A DNA stretch of 64,000 bases. Source: Thermosynechococcus sp. NK55a. GTDB lineage: Bacteria; Cyanobacteriota; Cyanobacteriia; Thermosynechococcales; Thermosynechococcaceae. The translations under genes and the position numbers were made by a program. Below are positions 10,984 through 21,191 of the stretch, piece by piece (the stretch's first letter is position 1; the number at the start of each line of letters is the position of its first letter). The notes beneath the pieces were generated by a model that was not told where the DNA came from, made no database searches, and saw nothing but the letters and a program-made list of their open reading frames with translations. The stretch covers positions 1,888,313 through 1,952,312 of the forward strand of contig NC_023033.1 in assembly GCF_000505665.1 (NCBI RefSeq). The letters are read 5' to 3'.

Positions 10984-11532
10984 CTATACGGTCATAATAT
11001 CCTTTTCTTTCTCGGCAAGGAGGGCGTCAATTTTGCCGATGTATTTGTCGGTGAGCTTTTGCACTTTCTCTTGCAAATCCTTGACTTCATCTTCGGTGAG
11101 CTCGCCGGCTTTACCCGCCTTTTTGATGTGATCAATAGCATCGCGGCGGATGTTGCGAATCGCTACTTTGCCCCCTTCGGCAATTTTGGCGGCGGTTTTC
11201 ACCAATTCTTTGCGTCGCTCCGTGGTTAAGGGTGGAATGTTGAGGCGGACGCTAGAGCCATCGTTGTTGGGCGTCAAGCCCAAGTCAGAGAGTTGAATGG
11301 CTTTTTCAATGCTGGCCAATGTGGAGCGATCGTAGGGCTGAATCAAAATCGTGGTCGCATCGGGGGTGGAGATATTGGCCAAGGAGCGCAGGGGAGTTTC
11401 AGTGCCGTAGTAGTCCACCATCACCCGGTCTAATAACGCCGCGTTGGCGCGACCCGTGCGAATGCTATTGAAGTCATGCTGGGTTGCTTCAACCGATTTT
11501 TGCATCCGCTCTTCGACATCAGCTAATTTCAC
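10984..11532 (-). CDS. frr: Ribosome recycling factor
   Basis: Works with EF-G to split post-termination ribosomes. 182 residues from a GTG at 11532, which gives the standard N-terminus [17 protein letters not shown]. The frame extends 24 bp further upstream, but that part has no family similarity. Family marks include [20 protein letters not shown] and the basic [14 protein letters not shown]. The start codon lies inside the end of pyrH (14-bp overlap), the usual pyrH-frr arrangement, so translational coupling is likely. Confidence 0.95.
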   Translation of the reverse strand: MKLADVEERMQKSVEATQHDFNSIRTGRANAALLDRVMVDYYGTETPLRSLANISTPDATTILIQPYDRSTLASIEKAIQLSDLGLTPNNDGSSVRLNIPPLTTERRKELVKTAAKIAEGGKVAIRNIRRDAIDHIKKAGKAGELTEDEVKDLQEKVQKLTDKYIGKIDALLAEKEKDIMTV

Positions 11533-12247
11533 AGGAGCCTCCAACCATCGTACCAATGGGTTCCCCAGTCAAGGCGCGGTAGATGTTACCGGCTGTTTCT
11601 AAGCTAAACACAATAATGGGGATATCATTATCTTTACACAGGGCGATCGCTGTACTGTCCATCACTGCCAAGTTATGGGTGAGGGCATGGGTGTAGGTGA
11701 GACTACGGTAGCGACGCGCGTTAGGATTTTTGTGGGGATCAGCGTCATAGACGCCATCGACCTTAGTGGCTTTGAAGATCACTTCGGCATCAATTTCGGC
11801 AGCGCGCAGGGCCGCGGTTGTGTCCGTGGTAAAAAAGGGATTGCCTGACCCTGCCCCAAAGATCACCACCCTTCCCTTTTCTAGGTGACGAATGGCACGG
11901 CGGCGAATATAGGGTTCGGCCACCTCCTGCATGGCGATCGCAGTTTGCACTCGTGTGGGCACATTCATCTGTTCAAGGGCATCCTGAAGGGTCATGGCAT
12001 TCATAACCGTGGCAATCATACCGATGTAGTCTGCGGTTGCCCGATCCATGCCAGCCGCCGCTCCTTTCATACCACGAAAGATATTGCCACCTCCCACCAC
12101 AATAGCGGTTTGAACTCCCGCCTGCACCACCTGAGCAATTTCACTGGCAAATGCCTGCACCACTTTTGGATCAATGCCGTAGTTCAGGTCGCCCATGAGG
12201 GCTTCACCGCTCAATTTGAGCAATACGCGGCGATATTTAGGATTCAT
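11519..12247 (-). CDS. pyrH: UMP kinase
   Basis: Phosphorylates UMP to UDP; a hexameric amino-acid-kinase-fold enzyme. 242 residues. Motifs: [14 protein letters not shown] (nucleotide-binding lysine), [30 protein letters not shown] and the uridine-site region [10 protein letters not shown]. It runs directly into frr. A tRNA-Arg gene lies just upstream on the same strand with about 50 bp between. Confidence 0.96.
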   Translation of the reverse strand: MNPKYRRVLLKLSGEALMGDLNYGIDPKVVQAFASEIAQVVQAGVQTAIVVGGGNIFRGMKGAAAGMDRATADYIGMIATVMNAMTLQDALEQMNVPTRVQTAIAMQEVAEPYIRRRAIRHLEKGRVVIFGAGSGNPFFTTDTTAALRAAEIDAEVIFKATKVDGVYDADPHKNPNARRYRSLTYTHALTHNLAVMDSTAIALCKDNDIPIIVFSLETAGNIYRALTGEPIGTMVGGSCEIS

Positions 12248-12299
12248 TGCGAGGATTCTTGCACTCCAATACGCTCCCCATCAACGATAGCAGGTTAGA

Positions 12300-12373
12300 C
12301 GCGCCCGGTTGGACTCGAACCAACGACCAATCGCTTAGAAGGCGAGTGCTCTATTCCGCTGAGCTACGGGCGC
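12300..12373 (-). tRNA. tRNA-Arg (TCT anticodon)
   Basis: On the minus strand the acceptor GCGCCCG pairs with CGGGCGC. The T arm is GGTTCGAGTCC, the D arm AGCTCAGCGGAA, and the anticodon loop CTTCTAA gives TCT. The discriminator is G (complement of 12300) and no CCA is encoded. Confidence 0.93.
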
Positions 12374-12432
12374 ATTTTTCAATATTTTCCCACACGGCAT
12401 AAGCTGAAGATAATATCTGGCTAGTTAGGACG

Positions 12433-13128
12433 ATGCCGATGGATCTAACTTCTCCTCCTTCTCGTTTGCTTTTGGTCTGCGCTGACAACCACCTGTCGCA
12501 ACGCATGGGGCAAGACCTTCAGGCGGCGGGTTACGATCCAGTGATTGCGACAACAGAAAAAGAATGTCACTTGGCCTGTGCTGAATGGCAGCCTGCCTTG
12601 ATTATCATGGATCGCTATTTGGGGCGGCTCAACAGTATGGAGTTGTGCCAGCAGCTGCGTCAGCAGGGGATCAGTCTGCCGATTCTACTAATGCTGGAGA
12701 GCGATCGCCTCGAAGATCGGGTCGCTGTCCTGGAGTCAGGGGCTGATGATTATCTATTGCTGCCCTACAGTCCCAAGTCTTTTCTCCAGATGATTCAGCT
12801 CTACCTGAAGCCACCGGTAACTCAAAGTGAGGTGTTGCGATTTGATAATTTGACCCTCGATTTGTTGACGCGGCGAGCAGAGCGCAATGGGCGGATCATC
12901 GACCTTACCATGAAGGAATATGAACTGCTGAAGTTTCTCATGGAGCACCCCCGCGAAGTCCTCACCCGTGAGCAAATTTTAGAAAACGTCTGGGGCTATG
13001 ACTTTTTGGGTGAATCCAACGTCATTGAAGTCTATATTCGTTACCTGCGGTTGAAGATTGAACCCGATGGTGAAAAACGGTTGATTCACACAGTGCGAGG
13101 AGTGGGCTATGTTCTCCGTGAAGCCTAA
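12433..13128 (+). CDS. nblR: OmpR-family response regulator, NblR-like
   Basis: 231 residues. The receiver domain (residues 10-125) has the phospho-acceptor region LIIMDRYLGRLNSME, but the usual acidic pair of the first strand is replaced (LLVCADNHLSQ). This is the atypical pattern I associate with NblR, the regulator of phycobilisome degradation under stress. The C-terminal winged helix is strongly conserved: LTMKEYELLKFLMEHPREVL and the recognition helix SNVIEVYIRYLRLKIE. The gene assignment rests on this resemblance and is less certain than the family. The last 20 bp overlap the next gene. Confidence 0.65.
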   Translation: MPMDLTSPPSRLLLVCADNHLSQRMGQDLQAAGYDPVIATTEKECHLACAEWQPALIIMDRYLGRLNSMELCQQLRQQGISLPILLMLESDRLEDRVAVLESGADDYLLLPYSPKSFLQMIQLYLKPPVTQSEVLRFDNLTLDLLTRRAERNGRIIDLTMKEYELLKFLMEHPREVLTREQILENVWGYDFLGESNVIEVYIRYLRLKIEPDGEKRLIHTVRGVGYVLREA

Positions 13129-13621
13129 GTTACGCTGGCTGGTTCTGGCATTGGTGACCTTGGGGTTTCTGCTAGGGTGTCAAAACCGGAGCCAAGGGGA
13201 TCCGGCAACCCCGCCTCCAATGGTTCGCGCCGTTCCGCAATATCTACCCATTACGGCGAAGGCGCGCATTCACGATACCTGGATTCAATTGGAAGTGGCG
13301 CGCACGCCAGCCCAGCAGCAGTTGGGCTTGATGTTTCGTCCCCAATTGCCGGGCGATCGCGGGATGCTGTTTCCAATGTCTCCGCCCCAAGTGGCCAGCT
13401 TCTGGATGAAAAATTGCCTGATCCCCCTCGACTTAATTTTTCTCCGGCACGGCAAAGTGGTGGCGATCGCCCCCCAAGCCCCCCCTTGCCCAACCCTCCC
13501 TTGCCCCACCTATGAGTCTGGGGTTCCAGTGGATGCGGTTTTAGAACTGGCGGGTGGCCGCGCTGCTGAATTGGGACTCAAGGTCAATGATCCTGTAGAG
13601 ATACAGTACTTGGAGCCTTGA
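13109..13621 (+). CDS. DUF192 lipoprotein
   Basis: 170 residues. The N-terminus has a lipoprotein signal: basic start, hydrophobic LVLALVTLGFLLG, then Cys (LLGC lipobox). The mature part carries the DUF192 core: LEVARTPAQQQLGLMFR, RGMLFPM, FWMKNCLIPLDLIFL, and a proline/cysteine-rich loop PPCPTLPCPTY. The function of DUF192 is unknown. It begins inside the end of the response-regulator gene, so the two are probably co-expressed. Confidence 0.85.
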   Translation: MFSVKPKLRWLVLALVTLGFLLGCQNRSQGDPATPPPMVRAVPQYLPITAKARIHDTWIQLEVARTPAQQQLGLMFRPQLPGDRGMLFPMSPPQVASFWMKNCLIPLDLIFLRHGKVVAIAPQAPPCPTLPCPTYESGVPVDAVLELAGGRAAELGLKVNDPVEIQYLEP

Positions 13622-13919
13622 CTGGCGGTCAGGGTTAATTAGCGTCTGAAATATTATTCCAATATTATTCCAAAGTGCTTTGACTAAATTTTTTGCTGTA
13701 GCTTATGCCAATAGTAAATGATCTTAGTAATCATAAATTTTTGTAATAGAATTTGTGAATAACATAATTTAACCAGAAATATAAATTAAGTACCAAAAGC
13801 CTGTCAGGATTTACTTCACATTTTTGACCTCATCCACAATTGAGGTTCTTAGTTGCTTATTTAACTATATGATAATATAAAAACTACAATTAGCTATAGT
13901 CATCGCCAGGGAGGAACCC
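13622..13919. other. AT-rich intergenic region upstream of chrA
   Basis: About 300 bp, clearly more AT-rich than its neighbours, with many TAAT/ATTA words and no open frame I trust. A near-duplicated AATATTATTCC (13649-13671) is visible. It probably holds the chrA promoter; I see no clear operator. Confidence 0.4.
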
Positions 13920-15146
13920 ATGCCGGAGTCGGAGGTTGAAGAGTCATCTCCTTTGCCCCTTAATCTTTGGGAAATGACCGCTGTATTTCTCAAGTTGGGG
14001 AGTATTGGCTTTGGCGGTGGAATCGCCATGATTGCCCTCATGGAACATGAGTTTGTCAAGCGACGGCGGCTCTTGGCCATTGATGAATTCCTACACGGAG
14101 TTGCCCTCAGCCAAATCCTAGGATCGTTTCCGGTAAATACAGCGCTCTTTGTTGGCTATCGTCTCCATGGATTTTGGGGAGGTCTGTTGGGCAGTCTCGC
14201 CTTTTTGCTGCCGTCCGTTGTGGCGGTGATTTTACTATCTTGGCTCTATTTCGGGTTTCATAAGATTCCCTCATTGCAAAGTGCCCTTGCGGGACTAACG
14301 CCAGTGGTCATTGGCATTATCTTGGCAGCGGTCTGGTCAATGGGGCAAAAGTCCGTGCGCTCGACGGTAACGATCGCGATCGCCATTGCGGCCTGTCTCG
14401 GTAGTTTGACCCGCATCAATCCCTTGCTCATCCTTGGCAGTGGCGGCATCATTGGTCTCATTCTCCAACTTAGCCCACCCACAAAAACCACGAAACTCCA
14501 AACTTCCCAAAAATCAGCCCTCGTTGGCTTACCCCTGGCCATCCAAACCCTACCCCACCAAGCTGCCCAAATGGCCACTGCCTCTTCTCAACCCGTTCAG
14601 TGGCTAACTCTAGTGTTGACCTTCCTGAAGGTGGGGATTGTTTTCTTTGGTGGTGGCTTTGTCCTAATCCCCGTGCTGAAACAACTCTTGATCGATCAGT
14701 TGCATTGGCTGACGCAGCAGGAATTTATTGATGGTGTGGCTATTAGTCAATTGACACCGGGACCGATCGCGGTCATTGCCACCTTTGCCGGATTCCGTGT
14801 CGCTGGTATTAGTGGTGCCCTTTTGGCAACCGTGGCCTTATTTTTGCCATCCCTACTATTGATGTTTGCTCTCGCCCACTACTATCAAGTGGTGAAGCAT
14901 CTCCAACGGGTGAAGCAATTTTTGGCGGGAGTGAATCCTGCAGTGGTGGGTATGGTGTTGTCAGCAGCGATTAACCTTGCTCCTGCAATTGTCCATCCCC
15001 AGCCCATCAGTCTCATTCTGAATAGTTTGCTCTTAGTCTTTTCCCTTGTGGCGATTACGCGCCTCAAATGGCATCCAGCAATCGCCCTCGCTGTGGGAGC
15101 AACAGTTGGATTACTCGGCGGCCAGTGGTTAACCGGCACCGCCTAG
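13920..15146 (+). CDS. chrA: Chromate transporter ChrA (CHR family, two-domain)
   Basis: 408 residues with two homologous halves, each starting with the CHR signature: FLKLGSIGFGGGIAMIALME and FLKVGIVFFGGGFVLIPVLK. The second half has ISQLTPGPIAVIATFAGFR. About ten membrane helices are expected. Bacterial ChrA exports chromate by proton antiport; in cyanobacteria some members may move other oxyanions. The ribosome binding site is GGGAGG just before ATG 13920. A perfect 8-bp inverted repeat follows the stop. Confidence 0.9.
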   Translation: MPESEVEESSPLPLNLWEMTAVFLKLGSIGFGGGIAMIALMEHEFVKRRRLLAIDEFLHGVALSQILGSFPVNTALFVGYRLHGFWGGLLGSLAFLLPSVVAVILLSWLYFGFHKIPSLQSALAGLTPVVIGIILAAVWSMGQKSVRSTVTIAIAIAACLGSLTRINPLLILGSGGIIGLILQLSPPTKTTKLQTSQKSALVGLPLAIQTLPHQAAQMATASSQPVQWLTLVLTFLKVGIVFFGGGFVLIPVLKQLLIDQLHWLTQQEFIDGVAISQLTPGPIAVIATFAGFRVAGISGALLATVALFLPSLLLMFALAHYYQVVKHLQRVKQFLAGVNPAVVGMVLSAAINLAPAIVHPQPISLILNSLLLVFSLVAITRLKWHPAIALAVGATVGLLGGQWLTGTA

Positions 15147-15150
15147 CGAG

Positions 15151-15178
15151 GAAAACTCAAGCTTGCCCTCGAGTTTTC
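15151..15178 (+). terminator. Hairpin downstream of chrA
   Basis: GAAAACTC (15151-15158) and GAGTTTTC (15171-15178) are perfect 8-bp arms around a 12-nt loop, 4 bp after the chrA stop. No long T run follows, so it may be a weak terminator or an mRNA 3'-end stabiliser. Its T/A-rich arms could work in both directions for the converging gene. Confidence 0.5.
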
Positions 15179-15234
15179 GAGGGGTCTGAGACTTTAGTGT
15201 CAAACTTTCCTTAAGACGAGATTGAGCACGATGT

Positions 15235-15567
15235 TCAATAATTTTTTGATACATTTTCCATTGCTTTTTTCACTTGCTCCTTCACTTGTAAGCCACTGTT
15301 GGGTGCCGGCTGCGGAGCCTTGATTAATTGAATAGCTTGATTTTGCTGTAGAAGCTGCTGAAAGAGTGTCTTGGTTTTTAAGATGGATTCGCTTTGAGGT
15401 GGCATAGTATTGGTGGCGGCCAAATAGAAGCCTGAAGGGATAACAGGGCAAAAAGGGATTGCACAATCGGCGCAGCACTGGGGGTGAAAAGCACACAGGT
15501 GCTTTGAGAACTCGGCCAGCACGGTGATTAATTGTCGCTTGATCTTGGGGAGAATCCTCAGAGGCAA
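15235..15567 (-). CDS. Possible small Cys-containing hypothetical protein
   Basis: A 110-codon frame from a TTG start. It contains a Cys-rich patch (HLCAFHPQCCADCAIPFC) and ends in a helical segment (QVKEQVKKAMENVSKNY). An overlapping frame from an ATG at 15607 opens plausibly (MINTQRVQLTATELASED) but turns unnatural, so the true gene may start there and be frameshifted near 15540. I do not recognise either. Low confidence that it is expressed. Confidence 0.35.
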   Translation of the reverse strand: MPLRILPKIKRQLITVLAEFSKHLCAFHPQCCADCAIPFCPVIPSGFYLAATNTMPPQSESILKTKTLFQQLLQQNQAIQLIKAPQPAPNSGLQVKEQVKKAMENVSKNY

Positions 15568-15629
15568 GTTCAGTTGCTGTTAACTGAACACGCTGAGTAT
15601 TGATCATTGTGAGTATTGATCACTGTATT

Positions 15630-18293
15630 TTAGGAGGCGCTGACGGTGTGGCGATCGCCTGTCCCCGCAGGGCTGACTGCACTAAAGGTCAACTCACTAC
15701 CCACCAAATCCACCAAAATCGTATCGCCAGGGGTAAAGACCTCCTCAAGAAGCTTCACGGCCAGAGGGTTCTCCAATTCCCGTTGAATGGCGCGCTTGAG
15801 AGGACGTGCCCCATAGACTGGATCAAAGCCCACCGCCACTAAATGATCGAGCGCTGCTGGGGTGAGGTGCAGGTGAAGTTTTTGATCCGCAAGGAGTTTT
15901 TCCACCCGTCGCAGTTGAATTTGGGCAATCTGAGCCAGTTCCGTCCGCCCTAGCCCGTGGAAGAGAATCACGTCATCAATGCGGTTGAGAAATTCGGGGC
16001 GAAAATACTTTTGGGCACTTTGGAGCACCCGTTGCCGCATTTCCTCATAGCGGCTGTCATCCACTGCCAAATCTAAGATATGCTCGCTGCCCAGGTTACT
16101 GGTCATAATGATCACAGTGTTGCGGAAGTCCACCGTCCGCCCTTGGGAATCAGTAATGCGGCCATCATCCAGCACCTGCAAGAGCACATTAAAAACCTCG
16201 GGATGGGCTTTTTCCACCTCGTCAAACAGAACCACGGCATAGGGACGACGGCGGATAGCTTCGGTGAGTTGACCGCCACTGTCAAAGCCAACATATCCCG
16301 GCGGTGCGCCAATCATGCGGGAGACGGCATGTTTTTCCATGTACTCCGACATATCAATGCGCACCAAGGCATTTTCATCATCAAAGAGGGCTTCGGCAAG
16401 GGCACGGGCCAGTTCCGTTTTGCCAACGCCTGTGGGTCCCATAAAGAGGAATGAACCAATGGGACGGGCAGGGTCTTTCATGCCAGCTCGGGCGCGGCGG
16501 ATGGCAGCGGCCACGGCGGCCACGGCATCGGTTTGACCAATCACCCGCTGATGGAGGACTTGTTCCAGCTGCAGGAGTTTTTGGCGTTCTGAGGCCATGA
16601 GTTTTTGCAGGGGAATTCCCGTCCACTTGGCAACAATTTCGGCAATGTCAGCTTCGGTGACTTGATCGCGCAAAAAGGTGCCACCTGCGGCTTGAAGTTC
16701 CAAAAGTTGTGCTTCGGTGGCCTCCAGTTCCCGTTGGAGGGTTTCTAAACGACCATATTTGAGTTGCGCGGCTTTGTTGAGGTTGTAGTCCCGCTCTGCT
16801 TGCTCAATTTGCAACTTCACTTGGTCTTCTTCTTCCTTGAGGCTGTTGATGCGCTCCAGCAGTTCTTTTTCTGCTTGCCAGCGGGCTTGCATGGCCTGTT
16901 GTCGCGGCTGCAGTTGGGCAATTTCCGCTTCGATGCGCTGCAGGCGATCGCGAGTGGCCTGTAGTGGTGCTTGGCTGAGGGGCAGGCTCTCCTCCTGTTT
17001 GAGGGACAGTCTTTCCATTTCCAGTTGCCGCAGGCGCCGCTCAAGGGCTTCCAGTTCAGCGGGCTTGGTGGTGATTTCCATTTTTAGCTTGGCGGCTGCC
17101 TCATCCACGAGGTCAATGGCCTTATCGGGGAGGTAGCGATCGCTAATATACCGATCCGAAAGCATGGCCGCGGCCACCAATGCCGAATCGGTAATTTTAA
17201 CGTTGTGGTGAATTTCGTAGCGATCCTTGAGGCCGCGCAAAATTGAGATCGTATCCTCAACACTGGGCTGGCCAATATACACCTGCTGAAAGCGGCGTTC
17301 TAAGGCAGCATCTTTCTCAATGTATTTGCGATATTCATCTAGGGTGGTGGCGCCAATGCAGCGCAGCTCTCCCCGCGCCAACATCGGTTTAAGTAGGTTG
17401 CTGGCATCCATCGACGAGTTTTGATTGGCACCAGCGCCAACAACTGTGTGCAGTTCATCAATAAAAAGAACAATTTGACCTTCGGAATGGGTGACTTCGT
17501 GAAGAACAGCCTTGAGGCGATCTTCAAAGTCACCGCGAAACTTGGCACCCGCCACCAGACTCCCCAGGTCGAGGGAAATCAAGCGCCGATTTTTTAGGGA
17601 TTCTGGCACATCGCCGTTGATAATCCGCTGGGCAAGACCTTCAGCAATGGCGGTTTTACCAACACCCGGTTCACCAATGAGAACGGGATTATTTTTCGTG
17701 CGGCGGGAGAGAACTTGAATAACGCGGCGAATTTCTTCATCGCGGCCAATGACGGGATCCAGTTTGCCTTGGCGGGCAGCTTCGGTGAGATCACGACCGT
17801 ACTTTTCAAGGGCAGCGTATTTATTTTCGGGGTTTTGATCTAAAACTTTTTGGGCACCGCGAATGGCTTTGACGGTGGCAGCCAACTGCTCGCGATCGCA
17901 ATTTAGGGCCCGGAAAAGACGTTGACCAATGCGGCGATCGCCCACAAAAGCCAGTAAAAGATGCTCAATGGAAATGAATTGATCCTCTTCCTCTTGGCGG
18001 AGGCGATTGGCCTCATCAAGGAGCGCATCCAAACTGCGACCACAGTAGAGTTCGCTGCCTGCGGGAACGCGCGGCTGTTGCTTAGCAAAATCCATCAGCC
18101 GCTTGAGCACCCATTCGGTGTCAATATCCGCCCGCTCAAGAATCAGTTGACCCAGTCCCTCTTCCCGCAGTAGGGCAATCATGACGTGCTCTGTTTCCAG
18201 GTATTGGCTGCGATATTCCCGTGCCACATCCTGGGACTGAACAATGGCTTCCCATGCCTTATCAGTAAACTTTGTTGGATCCGTTGGTTGCAT
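15630..18293 (-). CDS. clpB: ATP-dependent disaggregase ClpB
   Basis: Hexameric Hsp100 chaperone that works with DnaK to extract proteins from aggregates. 887 residues from ATG 18293 (a start at 18311 has no family support). Order: N-terminal Clp repeat domain ([19 protein letters not shown]), NBD1 with Walker [16 protein letters not shown] and Walker [15 protein letters not shown]. Then a long coiled-coil middle domain (residues about 410-530) that distinguishes ClpB from ClpC, and NBD2 with [18 protein letters not shown] and the C-terminal D2 small domain. Cyanobacteria often carry two clpB genes; which paralogue this is cannot be told here. Confidence 0.94.
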   Translation of the reverse strand: MQPTDPTKFTDKAWEAIVQSQDVAREYRSQYLETEHVMIALLREEGLGQLILERADIDTEWVLKRLMDFAKQQPRVPAGSELYCGRSLDALLDEANRLRQEEEDQFISIEHLLLAFVGDRRIGQRLFRALNCDREQLAATVKAIRGAQKVLDQNPENKYAALEKYGRDLTEAARQGKLDPVIGRDEEIRRVIQVLSRRTKNNPVLIGEPGVGKTAIAEGLAQRIINGDVPESLKNRRLISLDLGSLVAGAKFRGDFEDRLKAVLHEVTHSEGQIVLFIDELHTVVGAGANQNSSMDASNLLKPMLARGELRCIGATTLDEYRKYIEKDAALERRFQQVYIGQPSVEDTISILRGLKDRYEIHHNVKITDSALVAAAMLSDRYISDRYLPDKAIDLVDEAAAKLKMEITTKPAELEALERRLRQLEMERLSLKQEESLPLSQAPLQATRDRLQRIEAEIAQLQPRQQAMQARWQAEKELLERINSLKEEEDQVKLQIEQAERDYNLNKAAQLKYGRLETLQRELEATEAQLLELQAAGGTFLRDQVTEADIAEIVAKWTGIPLQKLMASERQKLLQLEQVLHQRVIGQTDAVAAVAAAIRRARAGMKDPARPIGSFLFMGPTGVGKTELARALAEALFDDENALVRIDMSEYMEKHAVSRMIGAPPGYVGFDSGGQLTEAIRRRPYAVVLFDEVEKAHPEVFNVLLQVLDDGRITDSQGRTVDFRNTVIIMTSNLGSEHILDLAVDDSRYEEMRQRVLQSAQKYFRPEFLNRIDDVILFHGLGRTELAQIAQIQLRRVEKLLADQKLHLHLTPAALDHLVAVGFDPVYGARPLKRAIQRELENPLAVKLLEEVFTPGDTILVDLVGSELTFSAVSPAGTGDRHTVSAS

Positions 18294-18388
18294 AGTGATA
18301 ATTGCGGGCAAAACCCCACCGACTGTGAATGCATTATGCCATCATCTCCAGTGTAATCAACAGGCCACCACCCCACCCACAGGATGAT

Positions 18389-18985
18389 TTACAGAGGTGG
18401 CAAATAGAGAAACGCCCGCAGGAGATTAGCCAGTTTTTTCTTGCTGCTATAGTCACCGCTGTAGTACGGTTGCAGGGGGACTGTGTCGCCAGAGGTCATC
18501 TGGACCACGACGCGATAGAGGCGATCGCCGTCAGAATCCTTATGGATATCAATGGCAATGTCCCTAATTTCGCGCAAGAGCAATTCCTTGTGAGTTCGGC
18601 AGAAAAATTTGCATGGAGAATTGTCAAGGTACCACTGCCCCGATCTCAATCCAGCGTTAAAACACCGGTGCAGGAAATTAGACTCATCCCTACAAACCCT
18701 ACAAAAAAGAACACCCCTGCCATGATCCCTACTATCTAGCGATCGTCCGCACGCGCTGAAAGTTCGGTTTGATTGGGATCCCCTAAGAATTGGTTAATTT
18801 GCTGTACTATGGCGGCGCGATCGCTCGGCTGTGAGATAGCACTACCCAATACGGTTGACTTGCCCGCCACATCAAGAACAATCAAGAACAATGCGGTATA
18901 TGCGATCGCTGTCACTGTCAATATCCTCCTCCAACTTTGCCTGTCGTAGGAGGGGAAGCGGAATATTCACTCGCTCTTAGATTAC
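18389..18985 (-). pseudogene. Broken cyanobacterial hypothetical gene (two-repeat membrane protein)
   Basis: Pieces of one protein appear in order on the minus strand but in changing frames. The first repeat (LEEDIDSDSDRIYRIVLD) is interrupted by an exact tandem duplication of TTGTTCTTGA at about 18882-18901; removing one copy joins it to VAGKSTVLGSAISQPSDRAA. Then comes a hydrophobic stretch (MAGVFFFVGFVGMSLIS), an in-frame TGA, and a second repeat with DIHKDSDGDRLYRVVVQMTS and QPYYSGDYSSKKKLANLL. The two repeats share the D-S-D-G/S-D-R-x-Y-R-hydrophobic core. I know this only as an uncharacterised cyanobacterial family. At least two disabling changes are present. Confidence 0.6.
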
Positions 18986-19169
18986 AAAATACGTTGTTGT
19001 GACACTACATCCATAGGGCAGGATTTGGCGTTGACGGTGAAGTTGTCCAACTGGGAAGAGGCTCAATGTTAGCATAGATACAAGACAAAAATCCCGCCTA
19101 TAAACCAATTCCCCAAAGATCTCTGCCGCAAGTGCAGGGAATTGTCCGTTTGCGCCAGTATTTTCACGC

Positions 19170-19697
19170 CTAATCCTCCTGAGAATGTAAAAATAATCCC
19201 ACGCTTGTGGCTAACTGCTGAAAATTGGGTTCAATTCGTTGTCCTAAATACTCTTCAACTACCCGAGCAATCATACTTGCTAAAAAGAAGGGGACACCGG
19301 TAATGCGTTTTGGATCAATCCTGAGATGGCCACGGCTCGTGATGATCGTTGAGTAACCATTGGCAATAAATTGATTTTCCCCCTGACAGTCAACGGCCTC
19401 CGTAAAGGCATGGGGGACAATGCGCCAGCGGGTGAGATAGTGGCGATTGTCCCAATAGCTATAGTCCGTCCATGAGAGCATTGCTTCACTCAAGAATGCC
19501 CGTGCCGCCGCTGGAATGTCACCGCCACCATGCCAAACCAAAACCATTTCTAGGCCTTGGGGCTGTTCGTGGCGCGCCTGTACTTCAATTGCTCGCACAT
19601 TGGGCATCCAGTTCACCAGTTCTGGCAGGCGATCGCGATAGGTGCGATAGACAGCGTCACGGGGAAAGGGTAGCTCTACTTGGGAAGAAATTTCCAT
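19170..19697 (-). CDS. SRPBCC-fold (START/Bet v1-like) protein
   Basis: 175 residues from ATG 19697. It begins with the typical START-type strand and helix (MEISSQVELPFPRDAVYRTY, RDRLPELVNWMPNV). The middle has WTDYSYWDNRHYLTRWRI, and a long C-terminal helix lines the cavity. Members bind hydrophobic ligands or lipids; the ligand is not predictable. It starts 4 bp after the end of the upstream channel gene on the same strand, so they are probably co-transcribed. Confidence 0.65.
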   Translation of the reverse strand: MEISSQVELPFPRDAVYRTYRDRLPELVNWMPNVRAIEVQARHEQPQGLEMVLVWHGGGDIPAAARAFLSEAMLSWTDYSYWDNRHYLTRWRIVPHAFTEAVDCQGENQFIANGYSTIITSRGHLRIDPKRITGVPFFLASMIARVVEEYLGQRIEPNFQQLATSVGLFLHSQED

Positions 19698-19701
19698 GAC
19701 C

Positions 19702-21120
19702 TTATCCCCACTGTGGAGACTGCCGCGCAATCACAACCACGTAATCCCCCACCTGCAACTCATAGTTCATCGGTGGATTAATATACGTTTGGCGACGCCC
19801 CTCAACGCGACGTTCCACAGCTATCAGGAGAGCATCGTCCTGCTCCTTAAGGTGTCGTTGCGCATACCAAAAGGTTTTGCCTGCCAGCGTTGACGGCAAA
19901 GGCAGCCGATAAAATTGGTTCCCCACCTGTACCGTCAGCAGCTCCGCAAAGACGTCCATCGCCCCTTGATTGCGCACTGCATTGCCAATGAGGTGACCTG
20001 TCATTTCATCAGCTACAACCACATCCTCCACCCCTGCCGCTTGAAGTTGGACATTGTTATTGCGATCCAAAAGCTGAGCACAGGTGTAGATCGTTGGATT
20101 GAGCTTTTCCATGGTCAGCGCAGCAAGAACAGTGCGGGCATCGCGGTCTTGATCACTGCGGGGCTGGCTGGTATCCGCCAAGAGAATGGCACGGGAGGCA
20201 TGGTAAATCTGCACCTTCTCTAAAACGTCAATGCGGGTATAGTCTCCCGAATAAAAGTAGAGGCGATTTTGATCCGCTGTCCGCAATTCATTCACAGGCA
20301 GCTGTGCCAGTTCAGCAATAACGACAATCGGCGCATAGCGGGTTTGGGGATCGGTTTGTAACTCCTCCAGCACAAGGGGGGCACTGCGATTCCAGCCACA
20401 AAGAATAATGTGGTTGCGCAACTCATCCAAGTCAAGGTTCTTAATGCTCATGACCGACTGCAACCGCTGCACCATGAAGGCAGACACCACCCCTGTAAAC
20501 ACGGCAAACAAGGTCAGCCCCGACAAAACCACGACTAGGGTAACGATCCGCCCGGCATGGGTTTGAGGATAGGCACCAATGGGTTCGGCAGACACTAAAG
20601 AAAAGAAGCTGTACCACAGGGCATCCCCAAGGGTCTTGATGTTTGGGTTTGAGGTTCCTTCGATAATATAAAAAGCCAGCCCCCCAAAGAGCATGATCAA
20701 CACAATGATTAACAGTGCTGAAATTTGGGCACTGTAGAGACCAGAAATCTGGGGGGCAATGTAGTGGAAGTTGCGGTTCATCAGAATTGAGGCACGGGGC
20801 AGACGCAGCAGTGGCAGCAAACGAAACAGTGTCCACTGGGGCGGCGTGGGGAGAATCGCAACTAGATCAAGCCAGTAGTGGCGGAAAAATCGTTGCTTTT
20901 TGCGGGCGATCGCAAATCGTAGGAATAACTCAACAACAAAGCACAGCCGCAGGGGTAAATCCGACAGCATCACAAAAAAATTAGGGTACCCGGGCTGTAT
21001 CCAGAAGAGATCAATAACCACCAAAAGTACCCATATTAAAATCAAAACCAGCAGGCTAATTTCTACCTGTGGAGAGTGCAAAAATAGATCAAGCTGCTGT
21101 CTCAGCCGGCTTTGTCCCAT
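19702..21120 (-). CDS. Ion-channel protein with TrkA-type NAD-binding domain, non-canonical pore
   Basis: 472 residues. There are four to six membrane helices in the first 230 residues, including an S4-like basic stretch (FRLLPLLRLPRASI). The pore loop (residues about 167-192) has FFSLVSAEPIGAYPQTHAGR where K+ channels have TVGYGDxxPxTxxGR. The P/T/GR context is kept but the selectivity sequence TVGYG is replaced. A cytosolic RCK/TrkA-N-like domain follows (NHIILCGWNRSAPLVLEELQ, a Rossmann glycine motif variant), then a TrkA-C-like tail (LQVGDYVVVIAR). It resembles plant CASTOR/POLLUX-like and cyanobacterial relatives in design. Ion selectivity cannot be assumed to be K+. Confidence 0.75.
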   Translation of the reverse strand: MGQSRLRQQLDLFLHSPQVEISLLVLILIWVLLVVIDLFWIQPGYPNFFVMLSDLPLRLCFVVELFLRFAIARKKQRFFRHYWLDLVAILPTPPQWTLFRLLPLLRLPRASILMNRNFHYIAPQISGLYSAQISALLIIVLIMLFGGLAFYIIEGTSNPNIKTLGDALWYSFFSLVSAEPIGAYPQTHAGRIVTLVVVLSGLTLFAVFTGVVSAFMVQRLQSVMSIKNLDLDELRNHIILCGWNRSAPLVLEELQTDPQTRYAPIVVIAELAQLPVNELRTADQNRLYFYSGDYTRIDVLEKVQIYHASRAILLADTSQPRSDQDRDARTVLAALTMEKLNPTIYTCAQLLDRNNNVQLQAAGVEDVVVADEMTGHLIGNAVRNQGAMDVFAELLTVQVGNQFYRLPLPSTLAGKTFWYAQRHLKEQDDALLIAVERRVEGRRQTYINPPMNYELQVGDYVVVIARQSPQWG

Positions 21121-21191
21121 AGGTGCAGCAAAAAGAGAGCATTAGATTTGAATTGGCGCGATCGCCGGCTACTAATGAGCGAATAGTGAAC

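Noticed and set aside
15200-15607. 135-codon minus frame overlapping the 110-codon hypothetical gene
   Set aside because: Only its first 20 or so residues look protein-like; the remainder reads better in the other frame.
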